DNA of 64,000 bases, taken from positions 62,001 to 126,000 of the forward strand of contig JAGANU010000009.1 of NCBI GenBank assembly GCA_017624085.1, given 5' to 3'. The notes beneath the pieces are model-generated. The model saw only the letters and a list, made by a program, of their open reading frames with translations. It did not search any database and was not told the origin of the DNA. The position numbers were made by a program, and so were the translations under genes. Source of the stretch: Coprococcus sp. (GTDB taxonomy: Bacteria; Bacillota_A; Clostridia; Lachnospirales; Lachnospiraceae). Positions 1 through 8,394 of the stretch are shown piece after piece. Within the stretch, counting starts at the first letter, position 1, and each line of letters opens with the position of its first letter.

Positions 1-246
1 CATTATGATAAAATTGATTACAGCAGATATAAATGCACCAAACTCAAGATACTGACCTGTGTGGAATATCTGAATATGTCCGCCTACCTTAGCTCCACCT
101 ATACTGTTAATGATTGGTGTTATAAAGCTGTCTGTAAAAGCTGTAACAAGCGACTGGAATGCGCCACCTATGATAACACCAATTGCAAGGCTCATCACAT
201 TACCTTTCAGTGCAAACTCTTTAAACTCCTGTAAAAACTTCTTCAT
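1..246 (-). CDS. mscL: Large-conductance mechanosensitive channel MscL (3' truncated by window edge)
   Basis: The 82 visible codons begin with a short amphipathic N-terminus (MKKFLQEFKEFALKGN) followed by the first membrane helix, VMSLAIGVIIGGAFQSLVTAF, the strongly conserved TM1 pore segment of MscL. MscL forms a homopentameric inner-membrane pore that opens under membrane tension to release solutes during osmotic downshock. The second helix is starting (FGAFISAVINFIIM) where the window ends, so roughly 40-60 C-terminal residues are missing. The start is fixed by an AAGGAGG ribosome site about eight bases upstream. It follows gpmI on the same strand but is separated from it by two hairpins, so it is probably transcribed on its own. 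Confidence 0.95.
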   Translation of the reverse strand, partial: MKKFLQEFKEFALKGNVMSLAIGVIIGGAFQSLVTAFTDSFITPIINSIGGAKVGGHIQIFHTGQYLEFGAFISAVINFIIM

Positions 247-271
247 TTGTTTTTCCTCCTTGTATTTATAA

Positions 272-327
272 TATAGCCAGATGACAGGACATCTGGCTAT
301 ATATTTATACAGACACCTCATGTCTGT
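272..327 (-). terminator. Two tandem hairpins after gpmI
   Basis: Immediately after the gpmI stop are two perfect inverted repeats: a 7-bp stem (309-315 with 321-327) and a 12-bp stem (272-283 with 290-301, six-base loop). Neither is followed by a strong T tract on the minus strand, so termination strength is uncertain, but they are well placed to end gpmI transcription before mscL. Confidence 0.6.
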
Positions 328-328
328 A

Positions 329-1873
329 TTATTTTCTTACTATAAGTGACTTACCTGTCATCTCCTTTGGCTGATCAAGGCCCATAACCTCAAGAAGTGT
401 AGGAACAATATCTGCAAGGCAGCCACCCTCACGAAGCTCCACATCCTGTCCATAGTTGTAAAGTATAAACGGAACAGGATTTGTTGTATGTGCTGTATGT
501 GGAGCACCTGTCTCATAATTGACCATCTGCTCTGCATTTCCATGGTCAGCGCAGATAAAGAGTACGCCGTCAGCCTTGTCAACAGCCTCCACCGCCGCAC
601 CAACACATGCATCAACAGTCTCAACTGCCTTAACTGCAGCCGGAATAACGCCTGTATGACCAACCATATCAGGGTTTGCAAAATTAATAATAATCACATC
701 ATACTCACCACCAAGTATCGCTGCATTGAGCTTCTCACTAACCTCCGGAGCGCTCATCTCCGGCTGAAGATCATATGTTGCTACTGCCGGTGACTTAACA
801 AGTATTCTGTCCTCACCCTTGTTTGGCTCCTCAACTCCTCCATTGAAGAAGAAGGTTACATGTGCATATTTCTCAGTCTCAGCAAGACGAAGCTGCTTCA
901 TGCCAAGTGAAGCAAGGTACTCACCAAAGGTGTTGTCAATCTCTTCCTTCTTAAATGCAACAAGCTTGTTAGGGATCGTCTCGTCATAATCCTTGAAGCA
1001 TACATACACAAGTGGCATGCGGCCATATGGTCTCTCAAAGCCATCGAAATCGTCTGAACAAAATGCTCTTGTAATCTCGCGGGCTCTATCCGGTCTGAAG
1101 TTAAAGAAGATAACCGAATCATTTGGCTTTACAAGTGATACAGGCTTACCATTCTCTGTGATAACAGTTGGAAGTACGAACTCATCATACACTTCCTTGT
1201 CATATGACTCCTGCATAGCAGCTACTGCATCCTCAGCAAGGACACCCTCTCCTGTTACAAGTGACTTGTATGCCAACTCCACTCTGTCCCATCTGTTATC
1301 TCTATCCATAGCATAATAACGTCCTGACATAGAAGCAATCTTTCCAACACCAATCTCATTCATCTTGGCAACAAGCTCCTCAAGGAAGCCCTTTCCTGAT
1401 GCAGGAGGTGTGTCTCTTCCATCAAAGAACGGATGAACATATACATTTTCAAAATTCTGCTTCTTGCAAAGCTCAAGTATTGCATAAAGATGTGTGTTGT
1501 GGCTATGAACACCACCATCTGAAAGGAGTCCCCAAAGATGAAGATCTGAACCATTCTTCTTGCAGTTATCTATAGCAGCTAGCATCTCCTCATTCTCAAA
1601 GAAATCTCCGTCTGCAATAGACTTTGTAATTCTGGTAAGCTCCTGGTAAATTATTCGGCCGGCACCGATATTCATATGTCCAACCTCTGAATTACCCATC
1701 TGCCCGTCTGGAAGTCCTACAGGAAGTCCTGATGCATTACCCTTTGCAAAAGGTGCTGTAGCCATAAGCTTGTCCATTACAGGAGTCTTCGCCATCGCTA
1801 TCGCATTGCCCTCTGTCTTATCACTAAGTCCATAACCATCAAGTACCATTAACACAACTGGCTTCTTACTCAT
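329..1873 (-). CDS. gpmI: 2,3-bisphosphoglycerate-independent phosphoglycerate mutase
   Basis: This glycolytic enzyme interconverts 3- and 2-phosphoglycerate using two Mn2+ ions and a phosphoserine intermediate. The 514-residue length is typical of the family. The N-terminal metal motif VVLMVLDGYGLSD, the serine-nucleophile region (GQMGNSEVGHMNIGAGR), the substrate loop HPFFDGRDTPP and the C-terminal metal motif CADHGNAEQM are all visible, so the active site looks intact. The reading frame extends 20 codons further upstream, but the start at 1873 has an AAGGAGA ribosome site and begins with the family-typical MSKKPVVLMVLDG. It is a monocistronic housekeeping gene with its own promoter (1980-2008). 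Confidence 0.97.
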   Translation of the reverse strand: MSKKPVVLMVLDGYGLSDKTEGNAIAMAKTPVMDKLMATAPFAKGNASGLPVGLPDGQMGNSEVGHMNIGAGRIIYQELTRITKSIADGDFFENEEMLAAIDNCKKNGSDLHLWGLLSDGGVHSHNTHLYAILELCKKQNFENVYVHPFFDGRDTPPASGKGFLEELVAKMNEIGVGKIASMSGRYYAMDRDNRWDRVELAYKSLVTGEGVLAEDAVAAMQESYDKEVYDEFVLPTVITENGKPVSLVKPNDSVIFFNFRPDRAREITRAFCSDDFDGFERPYGRMPLVYVCFKDYDETIPNKLVAFKKEEIDNTFGEYLASLGMKQLRLAETEKYAHVTFFFNGGVEEPNKGEDRILVKSPAVATYDLQPEMSAPEVSEKLNAAILGGEYDVIIINFANPDMVGHTGVIPAAVKAVETVDACVGAAVEAVDKADGVLFICADHGNAEQMVNYETGAPHTAHTTNPVPFILYNYGQDVELREGGCLADIVPTLLEVMGLDQPKEMTGKSLIVRK

Positions 1874-1979
1874 ATCTTTTATCTCCTTTTTTCTGTGGCA
1901 TTCCTGTGTATATGCTTTCACATAGAAAAGCATATATGCAACACATATTTCGCCATATTATCTTGAATCATTCATTAGG

Positions 1980-2008
1980 ATTATACTTTTAATATGCCAT
2001 TTTTTCAA
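1980..2008 (-). promoter_or_regulatory. Promoter of gpmI
   Basis: On the minus strand a TTGAAA -35 box (2003-2008) and a perfect TATAAT -10 box (1980-1985) are separated by exactly 17 bp, a strong housekeeping-sigma promoter. The gpmI start lies about 100 bases downstream. Confidence 0.8.
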
Positions 2009-2056
2009 GGCTTGTAAGCAATATATTTATGTGAAAATTGCTGTTGCCATGAAAAT

Positions 2057-2083
2057 AGGGCTGCCACAAAACGTGACAGCCCT
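2057..2083 (-). terminator. Rho-independent terminator of the GH16 gene
   Basis: The inverted repeat AGGGCTG / CAGCCCT extended by CAC/GTG (one mismatch) has a five-base loop and is followed on the minus strand by ATTTTC. It lies 36 bases after the GH16 stop. Confidence 0.75.
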
Positions 2084-2118
2084 GGGCTATATATTATGAT
2101 GTAATTTATGATGCACTA

Positions 2119-5100
2119 TTATTTTTTAACAAATGAAACATTTGAAATAGATACTGTGTGCTCGCCAAGTGTATATCCATCAACAAATCCCATTGAGAAG
2201 AATACACCTGCACCTGTATCAACTGTTATACCATCAGTAAATACATCATCCTTTGGAGTAATATCTACAGTGATATCCTGAGGAACGCCTGCTGTAAGTA
2301 CTACATCAGCTCCGCCATGCCAAGCATAGCCTGCTGAAGGAGTCATAACGGCAGCCTTTATAACTCTGTCTACACTTGAAACAACTGTAAACTTAAGTGT
2401 GTATGTTGCACCCTGCTCCAGTGCAAGTCCCATCTGCTTAAGCTGAATATTCCAATCAGCCTCACCACAATCTGTAATTGTGTATGTAATAGCTCCATCT
2501 GCTGAATCAGCTGTTGCAACTCCCGGAGCTGTGATTGCATTCTCCCATGAAGTGAATGATCCATCCTCACCCTTCTCAAATTTTGGATTTGCAAGGAGGT
2601 TCTCGCCTACAGGAACCTCAATCTCCGGAGCAGCAATCTGTGTAAGTACGATGTTGTCAATACAGATTCTGTGCTGAGTTGTGATTGGGGCACCACTTTC
2701 ACCACCTGCACCAAGTGCGATATTGAAAATACTCTCTGCATCTGTATCACAAGCCATCTGGAACTCTGTAGAAATTGTTACGTACTCCTGATTATCCTGA
2801 TCGTAAGCATCAAGCTTAACAGTCTTCTGAACATAAGGTGTCCAGTCTTCGTTGCCGGCTGCATCCTTATGAATGCTTCCGTCACGCTGAATTGCATACT
2901 CGATTGATCTGGCAATTGAGCTCTTTACATCAAATGATAATGAATACCACTGACCCTTCTCAAGCTTCACATTGTTCTGCTTGAGCTGAATCTTCCAGCT
3001 CTGATCTGCAGAATTTTTAATAGTAAAGTCTGCTGCATTATCCTCCTTCTGGCTGTCAACTACAGCAGAAGCATCTGCGCTTCCGTCTACGAATACTTCA
3101 TAGCCTGAGAAATCAGCTGCGAAATCTCCGTTAAGAAGAAGTGCATCCTCAATAATCTTAACATTGTCAAGAGCAATGCTCTTACAACCTGTAAAGTCAA
3201 ATACTATTGCTGTGTCAGAAAGCACATCTGCTGTAGTTAACTTGTACTTGTAAACCTTCTTACCTGCCTCAAGTGCTACATCAAAGGTCTGACCTGCTGC
3301 ACTTACTACCATGCTGCTTCCTTCATCTGCTGTCTCCACCTCAAATGAAAGAACATAATTTACATTTGGTGCAAATGCAAGCTCACCCTGAGAAAGAACA
3401 ACCTTTCCATCTGCCTTATCTACATGAAGTCTTCTCTTATCCGAAAGACCTGAAACTGCTACAGTCGCGCCGCATTCATTGTCAACAGTCCAGAAGCCAA
3501 GTCTGCCTGTTCCTTCCTGGAACTCGCCATTGTAAACAAGATTACCATCTGAAAGGATTGTCTTCTTATCCTCAATAACCTCCTGCTTAAGCTTCTTGAT
3601 CGTTACATTAGAAATGTGTACTCCTGCAATGCTTCCACGATTACCAAGGTTGAACTCAACTCTACCCATATCATCGCTCTCGCCTGTCATTCTATACTCA
3701 TACTTGTATGTCTGCTTCTCTGTTGTCATTGTAAATGTTGTATCAGCAAGGTATCTCTGCCATGATCTTGTAGGAGCTGATATATCAACGATTGCCTGTC
3801 TTTCCTCATCAGCCCATGCTTCGAAGGAAAGCTCGTATGTAGCACCCTTCTCAACAGGGATGTTTGGCTGAACAAGCTGGATACTGTAATCTACAGTTCC
3901 CTCGTCTGTTGTTGTAATGTGAATTGCATTGTTGCTAATTTCTGCTGAACCTTCACCGCCGTTCTGTGCCATGAATATCCAGTTCTCAGCATCGCCAAGG
4001 TCTTCCTCCTCGAAGTTGCTGTTTATTACATAGTTTCCGTTCTCATCCGGATCACGGATAATGATCTCTCTAACCGGCTTCTCAACGTCCTCGTTGTACT
4101 CTTCCTTCTGATATACTCTTACATAATCAACAGTAAGCTTCTCTGTGTTGATGTAATCAGCATCATCATCCGGATTACCCGGCCAGTTTCCGCCAACTGC
4201 AAGGTTAAGAATCACATAGAATGGCTGATCAAATGGTGCAGGATATGTAACCGTTCCCTTGTTTACTGTTGTTGAGTACCAGTCATTTGCCTCGTGAATC
4301 TTCTTTCCATCAACGTACCATACAATGCGTCCAGGCTCCCAGTCACATGTAAATACATGATAGCTGTCAGCAAATGTACCACTCTCAAGTGTGTACTTGC
4401 CCTGTGACTCTGAATGTGGATTTCCAAAGTGGATTGTTCCATATGTTGTCTCTGTTGCATTTCCGAGAACCTCCATAACATCAATCTCACCACATCTTGG
4501 CCACTGTCCGTAAAGGCTCTCATCTGTCGGCATCATCCATGCAGCAGGAAGGTATCCCTTTCCTGTTGGAACTTTAGCTCTGAACTGTACTCTTCCGTAC
4601 TTGAAATCCTGCTTATTCTGTGTGTTTACACGTCCTGATGTATAGGATATTGTTCCATCATCATTTACTGTCTTCTTTGAGCTGATAACGAGAGCGCCGT
4701 CCTTGACCTGAATATTCTCCTCTGAATCAACATATTCCTGAAGCTCATTGTTTACCCAGCCCGGCTCATGTGTTTCAACATTCCAGATGCTTCTGTCAAG
4801 CTCTGTTCCATCGAACTCATCATGCCAGAGAAGCTTGTAGCCCTGCTCCTCATATTTATTCTCAATAGTAACATTCTTCTTTACTGTAAGCTTACATGTA
4901 GCATACTTACCTGAGCCATCAACCGCCTTTGCTGTAATTACACAGGTACCCGGAGCTACGCCTGTAATGTCACCTGTCTGTGTAACCGTAGCTATCTTTG
5001 TATTACTTGATGTCCACTTTACCTTCTTGTTTGTTGCTGTGCCAGGATATACTGCAACTCTTATGGTCTTTGTCTGACCAACCTTTACCGAACCGACACC

Positions 5101-5733
5101 TGCGCTAAGCTTAACTGCTGTGACAGGCTGCTTTACTACAACCTTACACTTCGCATATTTTCCGCTTCCATCAAGAGCCTTAGCTGTAATATATGCTGTT
5201 CCTGCCTTAATGCCCTTTACAACACCCTTAGCTGACACTGTAGCAATCTTGCTGTTGCTTGATGTCCACTTTACTGCCTTGTATGTAGCATTTTTAGGAC
5301 CAACTGTTGCTTTTAATGTCTTTACACTGCCTTTAAATACGCTCATGGCTGTAGTCTGAAGCTTTACACTACCTACAGGAACTCCCACATGAACATAAAA
5401 TCTGTAATAAACACTTGGATCGGCAACACTCTTAACTGCTACGATTACCTTGCCTGTCTTAACCGCAGTAAGTAAGCCCTTTGAATCTACCTTTACTATC
5501 TTGCTGTCTGATGACTTGTAGGTAACCTTTGTACTGATAGTTCCACTAACAGTAACCTTTGGCTTAAGCTGAAATGTACTTCCCTTCTTAAGAACAAGAT
5601 GCTTAGATGGCACATTCGTAACCGCAACCGACTTGACGTATGGCTTTGTCGCAGCCTTTACATCAACCGGTACAAGAGTCACCATCATGCATATTACAAG
5701 CATCATCGCAATAAGCTGCTTAATTTTTTTCAT
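2119..5733 (-). CDS. Secreted multidomain GH16 endo-beta-glucanase (laminarinase-like) with Big_2 and CBM4/9-like modules
   Basis: A 1204-residue exported glycoside hydrolase. Residues 1-27 are a signal peptide (MKKIKQLIAMMLVICMMV...VKA). Residues about 30-286 hold three Ig-like Big_2 repeats (two with the signature WTSSN.KIATV). Residues about 300-545 are the GH16 catalytic domain, opening with LLWHDEFDGTELD and carrying the catalytic motif E416-I-D418-V-M-E421. About 560-1204 are four related beta-sandwich modules, each starting with an N-x-x-F pattern (INSNFEE, YNGEFQE, LNGDFAA, ANPKFEK), typical of CBM4/9. GH16 enzymes of this type cut beta-1,3- or mixed-linked glucans. No sortase signal or dockerin is visible, so it is probably released or held through the Big_2 repeats. 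The start at 5733 has a GAGGAG ribosome site; the frame extends 19 codons upstream without one. Confidence 0.93.
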   Translation of the reverse strand: MKKIKQLIAMMLVICMMVTLVPVDVKAATKPYVKSVAVTNVPSKHLVLKKGSTFQLKPKVTVSGTISTKVTYKSSDSKIVKVDSKGLLTAVKTGKVIVAVKSVADPSVYYRFYVHVGVPVGSVKLQTTAMSVFKGSVKTLKATVGPKNATYKAVKWTSSNSKIATVSAKGVVKGIKAGTAYITAKALDGSGKYAKCKVVVKQPVTAVKLSAGVGSVKVGQTKTIRVAVYPGTATNKKVKWTSSNTKIATVTQTGDITGVAPGTCVITAKAVDGSGKYATCKLTVKKNVTIENKYEEQGYKLLWHDEFDGTELDRSIWNVETHEPGWVNNELQEYVDSEENIQVKDGALVISSKKTVNDDGTISYTSGRVNTQNKQDFKYGRVQFRAKVPTGKGYLPAAWMMPTDESLYGQWPRCGEIDVMEVLGNATETTYGTIHFGNPHSESQGKYTLESGTFADSYHVFTCDWEPGRIVWYVDGKKIHEANDWYSTTVNKGTVTYPAPFDQPFYVILNLAVGGNWPGNPDDDADYINTEKLTVDYVRVYQKEEYNEDVEKPVREIIIRDPDENGNYVINSNFEEEDLGDAENWIFMAQNGGEGSAEISNNAIHITTTDEGTVDYSIQLVQPNIPVEKGATYELSFEAWADEERQAIVDISAPTRSWQRYLADTTFTMTTEKQTYKYEYRMTGESDDMGRVEFNLGNRGSIAGVHISNVTIKKLKQEVIEDKKTILSDGNLVYNGEFQEGTGRLGFWTVDNECGATVAVSGLSDKRRLHVDKADGKVVLSQGELAFAPNVNYVLSFEVETADEGSSMVVSAAGQTFDVALEAGKKVYKYKLTTADVLSDTAIVFDFTGCKSIALDNVKIIEDALLLNGDFAADFSGYEVFVDGSADASAVVDSQKEDNAADFTIKNSADQSWKIQLKQNNVKLEKGQWYSLSFDVKSSIARSIEYAIQRDGSIHKDAAGNEDWTPYVQKTVKLDAYDQDNQEYVTISTEFQMACDTDAESIFNIALGAGGESGAPITTQHRICIDNIVLTQIAAPEIEVPVGENLLANPKFEKGEDGSFTSWENAITAPGVATADSADGAITYTITDCGEADWNIQLKQMGLALEQGATYTLKFTVVSSVDRVIKAAVMTPSAGYAWHGGADVVLTAGVPQDITVDITPKDDVFTDGITVDTGAGVFFSMGFVDGYTLGEHTVSISNVSFVKK

Positions 5734-5758
5734 AACATACTCCTCTCTAAATCTTCTA

Positions 5759-5770
5759 TACGACGTCGTA
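5759..5770. promoter_or_regulatory. Perfect 12-bp palindrome upstream of the GH16 gene
   Basis: TACGACGTCGTA is a perfect dyad 26 bases before the GH16 start, just downstream of a TTTATAAAG that could serve as -10. The position fits an operator for the divergent AraC-type regulator or another repressor. No -35 box is convincing, and a function is inferred only from symmetry and position. Confidence 0.35.
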
Positions 5771-5825
5771 CCTTTATAAAGTGTAATCATGATAACATAG
5801 GTAATTTTAATGTTATATCGTTTTT

Positions 5826-5864
5826 TTGTTTTTTTTATCGCAAATATGATATAATTGATATAAT
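5826..5864 (+). promoter_or_regulatory. Probable promoter of the AraC-type regulator
   Basis: Two TATAAT hexamers (5850-5855 and 5859-5864) lie about 85 bases before the start. The first has a TTGTTT (5826-5831) 18 bp upstream. The surrounding 200 bases are very AT-rich. Confidence 0.45.
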
Positions 5865-5947
5865 GATTTGACTTTTATTATTTGGCGAAGATTTATTATT
5901 ACTGACAACTTTCATTTAAACTTTTCGTTACGTATTAGGAGGATGTT

Positions 5948-6691
5948 ATGTACAAAAAAGAAATGTTTTATAGAGAATATATCAGGCGGGAAGAACAGGT
6001 TATTAGAGCTCCTTATAATCCGGAGCTTGAATTCTATGCCATCATTAAATCCGGCAATGTAGAAAAAACAAAAGAAATGTGTAAAGCTTCCCCACTTATG
6101 AGTAAGGAAGGTCTGGGAGTATTATCTGACAATCCGGTAAATAATATCAGATATCATTTTGTAATTACAACAGCAATTATAGCAAGGTATTGTATTGAAG
6201 GAGGCCTTGATGTTGCAAGTGCATACAACTTAAGTGACTTCTATATTCAAACAGCTGACAAAATGAAAAGCATTGAAGAGATTTCAGAATTACACGCATT
6301 CATGTGTATCGATTATGCGAAGAAAATGAGGAACCTACGAAAAAACAGCGTCTGTTCAAAACCAATTGCAGAATGCATCGATTATATATATGACAATCTT
6401 CATACAAAGCTCACTGTTGACGAGCTTGCAAAAAAAGTAGATTTGTCTCCTACTTACCTGTCAAAGCTCTTCAAGAAGGAAATGGGCGATACAATAAACC
6501 ACTATATCAGAGCTGTAAAGCTTGAAACTGCCAAGAATATGCTAGTGTACTCTGACTATTCACCTGCCCAGATATCCTCTACCCTTGCATATCCAAGCCA
6601 AAGCTATTTTACTGAGCAGTTTCGTATCTATACCGGATATACTCCGGCCAACTATAGAAGCCTTCACTTTAGACAGGCCTTCATCAAATAA
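5948..6691 (+). CDS. AraC-family transcriptional regulator
   Basis: 247 residues. The last ~100 (SKPIAECIDYIYDNLHTKLTVDELAKKVDLSPTYLSKLFKKEMG...) form the double helix-turn-helix AraC DNA-binding domain, including the second-HTH pattern Q...YFTEQFRIYTGYTPANYR. The first ~145 residues are a helical domain without an obvious cupin, of a type common in Clostridia; its ligand is unknown. An AGGAGG ribosome site lies five bases before the start. The gene is divergent from the GH16 laminarinase, so control of that enzyme is a reasonable but unproven inference. Its 3' end overlaps the convergent psd gene by 8 bp. Confidence 0.88.
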   Translation: MYKKEMFYREYIRREEQVIRAPYNPELEFYAIIKSGNVEKTKEMCKASPLMSKEGLGVLSDNPVNNIRYHFVITTAIIARYCIEGGLDVASAYNLSDFYIQTADKMKSIEEISELHAFMCIDYAKKMRNLRKNSVCSKPIAECIDYIYDNLHTKLTVDELAKKVDLSPTYLSKLFKKEMGDTINHYIRAVKLETAKNMLVYSDYSPAQISSTLAYPSQSYFTEQFRIYTGYTPANYRSLHFRQAFIK

Positions 6692-7568
6692 TTGTTCCAA
6701 CTTTCTGCCCCTGTCTGACCTGTGTTTCTATATCCAATCCGGAATTATGCGATATATCACCTAAAGGAGCAACACTACCCTTCTGAGTGAGGATAATAAT
6801 TGTAGAGCCTCCGTATGCGAAGTTGCCCTTCTCCTGGCCTTTATTTACCATGCAGCCCTTCATGTGGGAATTCTCTATTCTTCCAACAAACATGGCACCA
6901 ACTTCCATGTGGACGATTGTTCCCATCTCCTTTGTCTTTATGAGACAGTACTCACGTGTGTTTTCCTTATAAATCTTATATATATCCGATGCAATAGGAT
7001 TCACAGTATGATAAAGGCCTTCAATCCTTCTAACATGCGACTGTTTGCCCTCCACATTGTATATGTATCTGTGATAATCATCCACACACAGCCTAAATAG
7101 CCACATTGTACCACCCTTGTACCTTGAGGCCAGCCTTTCATCTCTTAAGAGCTCATCCAACGCATATTCAGAATCCTTTATATTGAATGTACACTGATCT
7201 GAATCCTCAATATCATAAACCGTAAGCTTACCATCACACGGACTTACAAAGCTGCCTGGCTCTTGGCAAATTGGTCTGCTTCCCACCTTTAACCTTCTCT
7301 TAAAAAAATCATTGAAGGACACAAATGTATTCTTTTCACATTCTGACATGTCAATATGATTCTTTCTTACAAACGAAGAAATTAGAACTGCAGAAGGTCT
7401 TGTGTCAAGAAGCGCCCCAATTGTCCGTGATACAACTGGTCTGATTAGTACATTTAACGCCACTCTTCCAGGAGCTGTCTTATATAAAATTCTAAGCAGC
7501 TTATCCTGAAATGAAACCTTCTGTATGTCCTTGTTCTCACAATATACTGCAGCGCGTTTTTCTCCCAT
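6684..7568 (-). CDS. psd: Phosphatidylserine decarboxylase proenzyme
   Basis: This membrane-associated pyruvoyl enzyme makes phosphatidylethanolamine from the product of the adjacent pssA. Visible hallmarks are the SFNDFFKRRL region, SPCDGKL, the substrate-channel histidines in VDDYHRYIY and EGLYHTVNP, and the self-cleavage motif YGGST, where Ser255 becomes the pyruvoyl group. The GGST form rather than LGST is seen in type II enzymes of clostridia. A start at 7568 (294 residues) is preferred because GGAGGG lies a few bases upstream; a start at 7595 would overlap the pssA stop and has a weaker site. No terminator is seen before the convergent AraC gene. Confidence 0.93.
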   Translation of the reverse strand: MGEKRAAVYCENKDIQKVSFQDKLLRILYKTAPGRVALNVLIRPVVSRTIGALLDTRPSAVLISSFVRKNHIDMSECEKNTFVSFNDFFKRRLKVGSRPICQEPGSFVSPCDGKLTVYDIEDSDQCTFNIKDSEYALDELLRDERLASRYKGGTMWLFRLCVDDYHRYIYNVEGKQSHVRRIEGLYHTVNPIASDIYKIYKENTREYCLIKTKEMGTIVHMEVGAMFVGRIENSHMKGCMVNKGQEKGNFAYGGSTIIILTQKGSVAPLGDISHNSGLDIETQVRQGQKVGTII

Positions 7569-7588
7569 AAACTCCCTCCGCGTATCCT

Positions 7589-8281
7589 TCACCATAGCAT
7601 CCTTCTAAAAGAAGGAATATGTATAATATCTCTCCTAATCATATATCTGAATAAAAGCCAAAAAACAGCAATGGCAACTACAACAATCAATCCAATGAGC
7701 TCCTTTGTTGTTGGCTTTGGAAATTTAAAATCTGTAATAAACAGGACCAGGGCAATTATCATTATTGCATGTAGCACTATAGGGAAATATTGGCCAAGCA
7801 GTGGTGAAGTTACATAGACAATAGGAAGCCCTACAGATATAGCCGTAATTGGCATTCCATGGAAATACTTTCTTCCATCCGGTTCTTCAATAACCTCTGC
7901 GTCCTCAAAGTCATTATTCTTCTTTTCCTCCAGAACATTATAAAATGCAAGTCTTATCATTCCTGCAAGACAATAAAGTGCAAGAATAATCATTCCAAAT
8001 GGAGTATTCATACCTGAAAACCAGCAAAGCACAACCGGGAATACTCCAAAGCTAACCAGATCACACAATGAATCTATCTGAATTCCAAATCTCTTCTCGT
8101 CTAATGTCCGGTCTGTTTTCGTTCTGGCAACCCTTCCATCAAATGCATCAAAAAGTCCGGATATGGCAAGGCACAATATACCTATGCTCAGATGACCGCT
8201 AAATGTAAAAAACAGCCCTGTAACTGACGACAACAGACTCAAGTACGTTAATACTACCGTATAATTATAAAATCCAACCAT
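7589..8281 (-). CDS. pssA: CDP-diacylglycerol-serine O-phosphatidyltransferase
   Basis: This integral membrane enzyme transfers CDP-activated diacylglycerol to serine, giving phosphatidylserine. The CDP-alcohol phosphotransferase signature is complete: D-x-x-D-G-x-x-A-R...G-x-x-x-D-x-x-x-D within LFDAFDGRVARTKTD...FGIQIDSLCD. About six hydrophobic segments follow. I choose the start at 8281 (230 residues) because GGGGTG lies upstream and the protein then begins at the first helix; the frame is open 32 codons further. It lies 20 bp upstream of psd, forming a two-step phosphatidylethanolamine module, with the subtilase gene in front on the same strand. Confidence 0.93.
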   Translation of the reverse strand: MVGFYNYTVVLTYLSLLSSVTGLFFTFSGHLSIGILCLAISGLFDAFDGRVARTKTDRTLDEKRFGIQIDSLCDLVSFGVFPVVLCWFSGMNTPFGMIILALYCLAGMIRLAFYNVLEEKKNNDFEDAEVIEEPDGRKYFHGMPITAISVGLPIVYVTSPLLGQYFPIVLHAIMIIALVLFITDFKFPKPTTKELIGLIVVVAIAVFWLLFRYMIRRDIIHIPSFRRMLW

Positions 8282-8394
8282 GTAACTTACACCCCATTTT
8301 CCTTGCATAAATCTAAAAAGTGCAAAAAAGCACACAATACAAAGATGATTATACACAACTTTACGACATTTAACCACATATATTTACAAATATT

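Noticed and set aside
4850..5650. Tandem repeats within the GH16 gene as a DNA repeat or CRISPR-like array
   Set aside because: They are diverged coding repeats of three Big_2 domains, ~80 codons each, not identical short repeats with spacers.
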